A program made the position numbers and the translations under genes. 64,000 nt of DNA from Gnetum montanum (Eukaryota > Streptophyta > Gnetopsida > Gnetales > Gnetaceae): contig MNCI01000200.1 of NCBI GenBank assembly GCA_015680685.1, positions 1-64,000 of the forward strand, given 5' to 3'. The notes under the pieces were generated by a model. That model did not search any database, had not been told where the DNA came from, and was given only the letters and a program-made list of their open reading frames with translations. Numbering within the stretch: position 1 is the stretch's first letter; the number at the start of each line of letters is the position of its first letter. Below are positions 24,870 through 33,777 of this stretch, in pieces.

Positions 24870-25689
24870 CATGACAAGTAGCATTGGAAAACATCTCATT
24901 GGAAATCTTAACATTAATGTTAGTATGTGGAATTTATAGCTCCATCATTAACACATCAAAATTTGTGGTGTCAATGTCTTTAATGGTGAAGACGATGTAA
25001 ATTTTCATACTTCATTACTTGCCAACCTTTATCATTAGCACACTACCCACCTATCTAACCTTAATTTGTAGCACATTAATCTTATCAATTCGAAAAATCC
25101 ATTTTTCATGCATATTCCAAAAATTGTTACTTCCATTGCTACATTGCCATTTGCAATAAACTTACTTTCTATCTATAGTTTACTTCATAAAACTTCTAGA
25201 GTCACTCTTACTCTCCAAGAATTAGCATAAAGTGTTAATCCATCACTTAATCCTTTCCAATTAGTATCACATATGCCACAAACTTAATCAGCACAAGTTT
25301 CACTGCCATTTCTTCAACTTGCATAGCATGTACGCTAGTATAACACATCTCAAATTCTTATGTTAGTCATTATATAATCATAACCATTTTTACCCTCTTA
25401 CAATCTCATTTTGGATAATCCTACTATTTCTTCAATTTTTGGTTTCTCACCTAAAATAATGCTCTTGTTACAAAACCTCACATCTAGGCTTCAAGTGAAT
25501 GAAGGCCAAACACGAAGAGTGACAACACTACATGGAGGTAGTCCCAAAATTTCCATTGTCAATCTCCTCATTTATCCCATTCATCCTTTGATTTTACTTA
25601 CTCAAGTTTCCAAAGGCATTTCATTATCAAATTTTACTAAGTATAACAAAGAACATGATTCTACAAATCATGTTATTACATTTGACAAT
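24870..25689 (+). pseudogene. C' gag, N-terminal part
   Basis: The final open stretch (25411-25689) carries NFTKYNKEHDSTNHVITFDN, which is the start of the retrotransposon gag domain (KYNG..DP..H...F). The frame continues across D at 52743 as ECMLVDNYPHTILRSF. The part before 25411 is heavily decayed and its start is a guess. Confidence 0.65.
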
Positions 25690-26536
25690 TGATGAGTGGC
25701 GAGGTACCCCTATACTCAACCATACGAATACAAGCATTTTCACGTGTGATCCGGTCAAACTCCATAGATGGACTAGTTGTGGCACCTAGACAGTTAGCCT
25801 TAGGTCACAGTTTTCTGTCTTCCCACCTAGACTAGTATTATATTTGTCACGTATGGTTTAGTCCAGAGTGAGGTGTATGATGGGTTTTCTAATCTAATGC
25901 TACTACTGAAGGTAATGGAAAGTAATATTAACTAAGCTAAGGGAGAAAGGGTAAGATAGTCTAATCTAGGCTAAGTGTGATGAGCATCCATTCCTTGATT
26001 ATCCGTACACATCTTGGACTTTGTGCACGACTACCACCGGGATTACCAGGCATAGATTCTAGGTACGCTACTGGGTTACCAAGTAGTCACACTTAAATGC
26101 TCGTAATCAAGTCGTACTCATTCCACATTTTAACATGAGGTAAGGGAGAATATATTAACTAGGAAAGCGGTAAATAATAATTAAATAAATAAATAAACAA
26201 AGTAAATGCTACAATGATGAAGTAATCTCAATCTTTATTTTCGGTCATATGCGTGTCCAAGTACGTCACACTTGAATAAAGGATGTCGTACAATTACATT
26301 CACCACACTATGGGAATACACTCGAAAATATTCTAACTCTGGAGGGATAAAACTACCATACTAGCTACAATCTAAATCTAAAACTAAGAAACAAGGGAGA
26401 GATGCCTCTTATTTATAGGACTGGCGGCAAGCTGCGATATCGCGTATGCGATATCGTAGTAAATGATGCGATATCACATCTGGGCATGCAATATCACATA
26501 CGTGATATCATGGTTGCCCCAAATGACGTCTCATCA
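25690..26536 (-). repeat. D 3' LTR
   Basis: TGATGAGTGGCGAGG start and CTCATCA end on plus. Reverse-strand TATAAATAAG near 26415, followed on plus by palindromes TGCGATATCGCGTATGCGAT (26433-26452) and GCAATATCACATACGTGATA (26488-26507). Confidence 0.92.
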
Positions 26537-26542
26537 TACCCC

Positions 26543-27908
26543 TGTACCATCCGAAATCATCGATCTCTGGCTGGAAGGAAACAGAGACCTGGAGATCTCC
26601 GTACATGCACAGAAGACCCTACCTTTGCTTGAGGGCAAGCTAGAATTAACAAAGGCAGAGTACCTTGAGTGGTCCACACACAGATCAAGCAAGGATTTCC
26701 CCAAACGTACACCAAGGTGCTATACACTGGGTTATACATAAATGGCATAACAGATGTAAAACAAAACGTAAACAGTATAATTGGTATAAACAGAGCGTAA
26801 ACGTACGAGGGCGTAAACAGTAAACATGCAACAATTAAGGAAAAACTGTAATAGATTTTAGGAAGAAAATGTAGCAATATTGTTGTAAAATGAGAGTTAC
26901 AATGCACCGGTCTAACGTAGTTGTGGCTTCAGCACAAGACAAACAAATAGCCTCGGTGGATGCAGGGATGACTGTGTGCTGGTTTGAACTACAGGCACAA
27001 CGTAGAGGATGTATGCTCAGCCTGCAAGGGATGGTCCAACATACAGGGTTTCTGCTCTGGTTTCTAGCATCTCTGTTTTTCTCTCTAGTTTGCTCCAAAA
27101 TTACTAACCCCGATCTAATGAAAAATTGGGGTTTTTATACAAGTTTAGATATTAGACTTGGGTTGGGTGACACGTGGCACATTGACCGAGTGTGAAAGAA
27201 TAAAATTTTACAAGTGTACAACATGCTGCATCTACTAGGCGTATACGTTGGGCGTATAAGCTGTATCTGGTGGGCGTAGACTCTGGGCATATACACTGGA
27301 TATGCTGGGCGTATACACTGTATCTGTCGGGCGTATACGCGTATACGCTGTGTCTACTGGGCATATACATTGGGTGTATACGCTGATGGTTGCTCTGTTC
27401 GTGTGAGTTTATGCTTTGTACCAAGTCTTGCTTTGCAGTGATATTTCCATGCCATCTTTGGGGATTGCATGCTGGGCGTATACATCAGTCATACATGCTA
27501 AGCATACATGTGAAGCGTGTATGCTGGGCGTGTACGCTGTAAATGCAGACTGGGGCATATAGCGTATACGCTGTGAATGAAAACTGGGGCGTATACGCTA
27601 TGAATGCATACTAGGGCGTATACGCTGGGCATATATGCTGTGAATGCAAACTGGGGCGTATACGCTAGGCATATATGCTGTGAATACATACTTAGTGAAA
27701 ACTAAGTATCTTGATCTTCGAAGTTTCCATTTCTGATAGCAGATGTTGTCGTGGTTGTGAGTGGGTCCTAAGGAATTGCTCCTCGTTGAGTTCGACTCTG
27801 CTTGAAGCTGTCTGTGGGGCCCTCAAGCTTTAGTCATGTTGGGGAGCATCGTGACTTAGCTTGATTCTTGTTGGAAAAGTACTACGCTTAGAATTTTGTG
27901 GTGTTTCA
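26543..27908 (-). repeat. A 3' LTR with GCGTATACGC palindrome arrays
   Basis: It aligns with 43508-44932. From 27235 to 27690 it holds many copies of GCGTATACGC, a perfect 10-bp palindrome, and decayed forms (GCATATAC, GTGTATAC), spaced about 12-40 bp. Open frames across it are repeat translations. Confidence 0.92.
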
Positions 27909-27924
27909 TTGGCCCCTCTTTGTT
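27909..27924 (-). other. A polypurine tract
   Basis: On the minus strand AACAAAGAGGGGCCAA abuts the 3' LTR start TGAAACACC. Confidence 0.8.
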
Positions 27925-28950
27925 GACGCTTGGAGGAATCGACTTGAGAAGCGTCGACAAAGAAGTGCAAAACACCACAAGCAACTCGATAGAGACTTTG
28001 TCCTTTGGCACCTAGCTAGACATTATCGTACTACATTCAGTAGTACATAGGATTGGGGAAGTGAAATTTGTAGCTAGATAGAGAAATGGAGATTGTGAGG
28101 ATTGGGAACTGACCAAGGGATTATGCATGGTAAAGGGGATGCTCTAGTGTGTATACGGGTCATGCTGATTCTTGTCAATAGCCATTGTTTAGCAGACTCG
28201 GAATCAATACATGAGATGTGCATCCTTTGATGGAACAAGACTCTTGGTTAGTGTCTAAGAGGACTTGTTGGCAAAACCAAAGCCACGTGATGATGTGTTG
28301 CATTCTTTGGAGAAACAGGGCCCTTATTTAGTGTTTAGGGGGAGACTATTGGCGGAGAGTCAAAGCCATGCAATAGGAGGTTTCTTGAGTGTTTTAGACA
28401 TGAGCGTTTGTTTTCAAGGCAACTGCCGTCCCTTCTTGTGTTTTATGTGGGAAGGGATGACGTTTTTTTTTGTGTTTTTATGCTCATGCTCAAATGCCAT
28501 GTTGTGGGTTGCAACCGCTTAAGAGTGGCGCAATATGCAATAATATGTTCGATGTTTAGGGCTGTACCGGATGTGTTCGGGATGTAACTAAGTATAAGTT
28601 GTTGAGGGATAGGTGGGATATGAAACGGGAGATGTACTAGTGAATGGTTTGATTTAGTCTTGTCGCATGCGCTGTGAAAAACATCTCACCTTGCTGCTTA
28701 TGATGAAGTGCATTCTTGCACGAACACCTCTAAGTGTCATCCTGCAAACACAACTCCGAGAGAACAAGAAAACCATGGGTGAGTAAGCGAGCTTAAACTT
28801 AAATAGCCATTGATGGAATAAAGGCATTGGATTAGATTTCAGGCATCGTATATGAATAGCAACAATGGTGTTAGGATCAACTGATTGGCGAGTGATGTAG
28901 CAATTCTGATGAAGTTTGAATGCAGCCACAGATTGAGGAACCAGAGATGA
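27925..28950 (-). other. A 3' untranslated region
   Basis: No family-like coding was seen. A plus-strand open frame at 28265-28522 (85 codons, Cys- and Phe-rich C-terminus) resembles nothing recognised. Confidence 0.45.
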
Positions 28951-28954
28951 AATT

Positions 28955-29560
28955 ACCAGTTTATAGTCTTAGTGGACTATCATGGGTTAGTTTTATGTCG
29001 TGACCCTTTAGATATTTCCCGTTTAGCATCGTGGCAGATGGTACATTGCCAGTTTCTAGTCTTGGCGGACCATGCAGAGGCAAACCAGTTTATAGTCTTA
29101 GCGGACTCTTGCGAGTGGGACTATGGCAGTTTATTGTCGTACTGGACGGATGCTAGTTTCTTGTCATTGTAGACCCTCTGTGGTATCAGTTTATCGTCAT
29201 GATGCCAAGATGAGCTGTGGTATCAGTTTTAAGTCATGATTCCAGGACTGTTTCATGCTATTAGTTTACCGTTATGATTCTAGGACGAGCTGTGGTATCA
29301 GTTTATAGTCATGATTCTAGGACTTTTCTATGGTATCAGTTTACCATCATGATTCCAGGACGAGCTGTGGTATCAGTTTATAGTCGTGATTCCAGGACTC
29401 TTCTATGGTATCAGTTTATTGTCATGATTCCAGGACGAGCTGTGGTATCAGTTTATAGTCGTGATTCCAGGACTCTTCTATGGTATCAGTTTATTGTCAT
29501 GATTCCAGGACGAGCTGTGGTATCAATTTATAGTCGTGATTCCAAGACTCTTACGTACCT
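28955..29560. repeat. A array 1: AGTTTA-N2-GYC-N6-GRC motifs, ending in 75-bp dimers
   Basis: Repeats such as CAGTTTATAGTCTTAGCGGAC occur irregularly to 29180. From about 29190 they become a regular 37/38-bp alternation (starts of TATCAGTTTA at 29371, 29409, 29446, 29484) ending GACGAGCTGT or GACTCTTCTA in turn. In this regular part the spacer between GTC and GAC is 10 nt. It lies in the 3' UTR, a known site of tandem repeats in Tat/Ogre elements. Confidence 0.88.
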
Positions 29561-29639
29561 AACTATGTTCAACTGTGGAACGGTTTCAAGAACAAGTGAT
29601 TGGTCAGATTTGCAAGCTCATTCCCTTCCATGTCAGCTA

Positions 29640-30760
29640 ACTTGAATGCTCCATTGTCGTATGCTTTGGTAGCCAAGTAAGGCCCTTCCTAGTTAGCTGA
29701 AAATTTGTCCGGGTGTTCCCGAACGGCTTTGAGTACAAGGTCACCTTCTTTGATAGGGCACTTATGAATGTCATGCCGATTGCATTGTCGTTGTCGTTTT
29801 TGGTACCATTCAATTTGATCAAGTGCACATACACATTCCTCCTCCATTGAGTCCAAGTCAATGATGCGTAATTCATTGTTTTGCCCTTCGTCGAGGAGTC
29901 CGGAAAGTGTGATCCTTAAAGATGGTACCTGTAATTCCAAGGGTAAAATATCTTTTGAACCATAAACAAGACTATATGGTGTTTTACCTGTTGAAGTTTA
30001 ATGTGTAGTACGATAATCCCATAATGCGTATACCAGCTGTTCATGCCATCTTCTCTTGCTTTGGGTAAGCATCTTTTTAAGTATTGTAATGATGGTTTTG
30101 TTTGTGGCCTCTGCTTGCCCATTTCTCTAAGGGTAGTAAGGGGATGAAAATGAGTTTCTGATCCCTAGACTTTCACAAAAAGTTTTGGTTTCGGCACTGC
30201 TGAATTGTGGCACGTTGTTAGTGATGATGGTCATGGGGATGCCAAAACGGGTTACAATGTTTTCAAGAATGAAGTTGCATACGTGTTTAGATGTGGTTTT
30301 TTGAAGGGGCATAGCTTCTACCCACTTCATGAAATATTCTGTTGCGGTTATGATGAAGCTATGCCCCGCAGAAGATGAAGGTGTTATTGGTCCAATGTGA
30401 TTTGCGCTGTATGCAACTCATTTGGTGGGACATGGATAAGATTACTGTGTCTTTGACAAGTACTACATGTTTTAGCCTTGGAGAGACAGTCATACTCCAT
30501 ATGTGGCCAATAATAGCCTAGGCATCTTATTTTCGTTGCCATTGCTTTAGGTACTATGTGTCCTCCGCATAGTTCGTCATCTACTTGCTCAACGATGGTT
30601 TGGGCATCAACGCTACCAATGCATGTTAGTAGTTTGCCTTTGTAGGATCGATGGCACAATGTGTTCCCTACCAATGTATATTTCCGAGAATACTTTCGTA
30701 CTGCATATTTTTGTGTATTCGTTAGATGTCCTGGTGTTTCACCACGTAGAAGGTACTCTT
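29640..30760 (-). pseudogene. A integrase
   Basis: In the minus direction: zinc-binding remnant ELCGGHIVPKAMATKIRCLG, YYWPHM and CSTCQRH (the first His is lost), then MKWVEAMPLQKTTSK, RFGIPMTIITNNVPQF, NGQAEATNKTI (Glu) and the C-terminal KEGDLVLKAVREH, KFSAN-EGPYLATKAY. The second catalytic Asp is changed to Asn (TNNVPQF for TDNGPQF). Frameshifts near 30330, 30120 and 29940 and stops make it inactive. Confidence 0.85.
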
Positions 30761-31440
30761 TTATGTCGTCATACCATTCTATCGCATGTGTTGTACTAAT
30801 GGATGCAATTGGCAACGTATCAAGAGTATTGGTTATTGGTTTGGAAAAACTAATTATGGAGGTTGAAAATGTATGGAACATGTTAGGGGATATGTTTAGT
30901 GCTAATGTGGCAAGTGCGTCTGCGATGGTATTGTCATTTCTGGAGATATGTTGCACATCGATGTTTTCAAATTGCCTCATTAAGTATTTTGCCAAGTCAT
31001 AGTCTAGTTGTAAATGTTGCGCTTTGCATGTATAAATATTTGTGACTTCGTTCAAAACTAGTTGTGAATCCCCCTGACCACAAGTTGTGTGATATCTAAA
31101 GCTAGTGCTGCCATGAGACCTCTAAGGAGACCTTCGTACTCTACTACGTTGTTGGTACAGTGAAAGTTGAAATGATAAGCAAAGGGTCAGATCTCCCCAG
31201 AGGGATAAGTGATGATGGCAACAGCACTCCCCCCTGCCCCTGAGAGGTGGATGCTCCATCAAAGTTTAAAATGGCTTTGTAATCATTAGGTACTATGTCT
31301 ATTGCAGTTACATTTTCGTTAGGGAATTCTGTCTCTATCATTGCTTGATCATGCGTTGGTGACGTGGTCATTTGATTTGCTATGGCTTGACCCTTAATTG
31401 ATGATTGCGCTATGTAGTGTAGGTCAAACTCAGCTATCAT
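30760..31440 (-). pseudogene. A second (archaeal-type) RNase H
   Basis: The link EFDLHYIAQSSIKGQAIANQ is the usual tether between the two RNase H domains. ILNFDGASTSQGQGG carries the first Asp of an archaeal-type RNase H. HLQLDYDLAKYLMRQF and HISRNDNTIADALATLA are its C-terminal motifs with the final Asp. A shift near 31140 and stops break the frame. A second RNase H of this type is known from the Tat group of plant Ty3/gypsy elements. Confidence 0.75.
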
Positions 31441-31574
31441 GGCTTTTCAACAAGCTATTCTACTTGTCTCATAAATGTTTCCCGTGATGGCTCTAAGCAC
31501 ATTATCCTTGCAGATTATGGTAACTTGGTTATGGAAGAGGTAATGTCGCCATTTCTTTAAGGAAAAGACCAGGG

Positions 31575-33035
31575 CTAAACATGACTCTCCATCTCGTTAT
31601 ACTTCTTTTCATGGGCTACTAATGCATGGCTTAAGTAGTAGACAAGGACTTCAGTTCTGTCGTCTTGTTTCTGGCAAAGCATGGACGTGATTGACGAGTC
31701 CGAAGTGGCAAGGTAGATGTAAAACGGTTTATCATTTTGAGGTGGATAAACCGTGGGTAGTTGAACAAGTGTCGTTTTAATATCGTCAAATGCTTCCTGG
31801 CACTGTGGAGTCCATTCAAAATGAACGTTCTTGAATAACAAGTGGTTCATAGGTTTCAATTTGTCTATTAGTTTTTCTATGAACCTTCTGATGAACTGTA
31901 ATCTACCTTGTAGACTTCGTAGTTCAGTAAGGTTGCTAGGTGGTTTTAAGTTTGTTATGGTCTTAACTTTATCGAGGTCTACTCGTATCCCTGCTTTTGA
32001 GGCTATGAATCCAAGCATTTTCCCTATTTTGACTCCAAAGACACATTTCTTTGGGTTAAGTCTCAGCTCATATTTTAAACAACGTTTTAGCACCAAGTCA
32101 AGGTCTTGTACGTGTTGTTGTGATGTCTTAGATTTAACCACGATATCATCGACATAGTCATTGAGCAAGTGCAACATGTAATTGCTAAAAATGAATGTCA
32201 TGGCCCTTTGATATGTGGCCCCAGCATTCTTGACACCGAAGGGCATCATTGTGTAACAAAAGGTTTCCCATGGTGTCATAAAGGTAGTCCGAAGTTGATG
32301 CTCCAAGTTAATGCGTATCTGGTTATACCCCGAGAAGCCATCCATAAAAGATAATAGGGCAGGCCTAGCGGTTGAGTCAACAAGTTGATCGATGCTGGGT
32401 AGGGGAAAATCATCTTTTATGGTTGCAACGTTTAGATCCCGGAAGTTAATGCATAAGCGAATTCTTCTGTTCCTTTTCGGGACAATGACCATGTTGGATA
32501 CCCAATCGATGTAATCGACAGCCTGAATGAAACCCGCCTGATAAAGCTTGGTGATCTCATTGCGAACTGCCAATGCCACCTTAGGTTTAACCTTTTGTGC
32601 CTTTTGCTTCACTGGCCTCAATTTTGGATCAAGGATAATATTATGCTGGACAATTCGAGGATCCAACTCGGGCATGTCCGTGTATGACCAAGCAAATGCT
32701 TTTATGTTGTCCCTAAGCACATCCTCTATGTCTTTGGCTAGTTGAGGTTGCAGTAATGTACTTAATTTTAATATTTTAATTTCTCCATTGGGCATGGCGA
32801 TGGGGGTTTCGGTCAACGGGTCTTCGGTGATGCTTTCAGCTTCTATGTCAAGGGGCTTTGTCATACCTTTGTAGTTATCTAGCGTTTGTTGTGTTGAGGC
32901 TATGATTGCATCGTCCGTTGATAAACTTAAGCTGATGAGATTTATGTCGATGTCCCTTGCGATCTTTCGATAAAGCCCATCGATGATTAATGGTGCGGAT
33001 AAACGCTGACAATCCATCGGGCTTGCTCCTGCCAA
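31575..33035 (-). CDS. A reverse transcriptase with gypsy RNase H start, open frame of 486 codons
   Basis: The longest intact pol frame in the window. Motifs in order: DPRIVQHNIILDP, KLYQAGFIQAVDYIDWVSNM, RLCINFRDLN, FMDGFSGYNQIRI, TPWETFCYTMMPFGVKNAG, catalytic YVDDIVVKS, LNPKKCVFGV, GKMLGFIAS, LQGRLQFIRRFI, HFEWTPQCQEAFDDIK and YLSHALVAHEKKY (RNase H start). The exon probably begins at 33028 after TTTATTGGCAG, so the ATG at 33035 is likely only the ORF start. The frame stops where RNase H would continue, so the polyprotein is not complete. Confidence 0.92.
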   Translation of the reverse strand: MAGASPMDCQRLSAPLIIDGLYRKIARDIDINLISLSLSTDDAIIASTQQTLDNYKGMTKPLDIEAESITEDPLTETPIAMPNGEIKILKLSTLLQPQLAKDIEDVLRDNIKAFAWSYTDMPELDPRIVQHNIILDPKLRPVKQKAQKVKPKVALAVRNEITKLYQAGFIQAVDYIDWVSNMVIVPKRNRRIRLCINFRDLNVATIKDDFPLPSIDQLVDSTARPALLSFMDGFSGYNQIRINLEHQLRTTFMTPWETFCYTMMPFGVKNAGATYQRAMTFIFSNYMLHLLNDYVDDIVVKSKTSQQHVQDLDLVLKRCLKYELRLNPKKCVFGVKIGKMLGFIASKAGIRVDLDKVKTITNLKPPSNLTELRSLQGRLQFIRRFIEKLIDKLKPMNHLLFKNVHFEWTPQCQEAFDDIKTTLVQLPTVYPPQNDKPFYIYLATSDSSITSMLCQKQDDRTEVLVYYLSHALVAHEKKYNEMESHV

Positions 33036-33111
33036 TAAACAGTTAGCATAATGAGCTAATAGGTATTGTTCTATGTTCTCTGGCAGCGTAAGTCATGTGT
33101 ACATGTATGAA

Positions 33112-33275
33112 GGTAGTTTATCGTCGCACTAGGACATATGGCAGTTTAAGGCCTTACTGGGCCGTGAGTGGTAGTTTAAGGCCTTACCGAGTCGGGTGTG
33201 GGATGTATGTGGTAGTTTAAGGCCTTACCAGGCCGTCATGGCAGTTTAAGGCCATACCGGGCCGTGTGTTCGCCG
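33112..33275. repeat. A array 2: AGTTTA-AG-GCC-N6-GGC motifs
   Basis: Five units: GTAGTTTATCGTCGCACTAGG, CAGTTTAAGGCCTTACTGGGC and three similar ones at about 33173, 33210 and 33239. The arms are mostly GCC and GGC with a 6-nt spacer. It lies 180 bp upstream of the antisense gene's TATA box. Confidence 0.85.
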
Positions 33276-33454
33276 CTTAATTGGCACAGGAGAGTTTGCA
33301 CCAAAATGTTCAGTGCGGGCACGTGGTAGTGTTCATCTTGTTTTATATATTATTATTTTTTTATATTTTGAACTATGTTCATTAAAATTAATAATAAAAG
33401 AAATAAAAAGAAAGAAAAGAAACAAAATGCAAGGCGGTGGCGGTGGTTGACTCA

Positions 33455-33470
33455 GCGCTATATATAGCGC
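33455..33470 (+). promoter_or_regulatory. TATA box in a 16-bp palindrome, antisense gene of A
   Basis: GCGCTATATATAGCGC is a perfect palindrome with TATATATAG at its centre. About 310 bp of GCGTAAGC/GCGTAGAG-rich sequence separates it from the first good ATG (33778, context CCGAGATGGGC). Because it is palindromic it could act in both directions. Confidence 0.5.
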
Positions 33471-33489
33471 AGGGACATTATTTGGAAGC

Positions 33490-33740
33490 ACCAAACTTGA
33501 AGCGATCTTGAGCGTGAGCGTAAACTTTCAGCGTAAGCATAAACCCTCAGTGTAAGCGTAGAGACTTTCAACGTAAGCATAAACCCTCAGCATAAGCGTA
33601 GAGAATTTCAGCGTAAGCATAGAGACTTTCAACGTAAGCATAGAGACTCAAGCCCCGGCGTAGAGACTCAGCATAGGTGTGAGCGTAGAGGTTCAGACTC
33701 AGCATAGAGGATTTAGCTCGGCGTACAGCCTTAGACCTCA
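33490..33740. repeat. AGCGTAAGCATAAACCCTC repeats
   Basis: Variants of CAGCGTAAGCATAAACC and AGCGTAGAGACTTTCA recur every 18-30 bp within the presumed 5' UTR. They share the GCGTA core with the A LTR motif. Confidence 0.75.
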
Positions 33741-33777
33741 GTGTAAACCTATCAGTTCCAGCATGTAGGACACCGAG

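Noticed and set aside
26557-27195. Frames of about 90-115 codons on both strands in the A 3' LTR
   Set aside because: The same frames recur in the 5' LTR (43.5-44.4 kb) with lesions; LTR sequence, no protein family.
27152-27689. Regularly spaced palindromes resembling a CRISPR array
   Set aside because: Spacing and unit sequence vary, there are no unique equal-length spacers or cas genes, and the context is a plant LTR.
28265-28522. 85-codon frame in the 3' UTR of A
   Set aside because: No recognisable motif, opposite strand to pol, no promoter or splice evidence; left as untranslated region.
29274-29645. 123-codon plus-strand open frame
   Set aside because: It is a translation of the 75-bp tandem dimer; the repeated peptide follows from repeat length and lacks any family resemblance.
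31831-32157. Plus-strand frame opposite the A RT
   Set aside because: Shadow of the RT coding strand; no own motif or splice sites.
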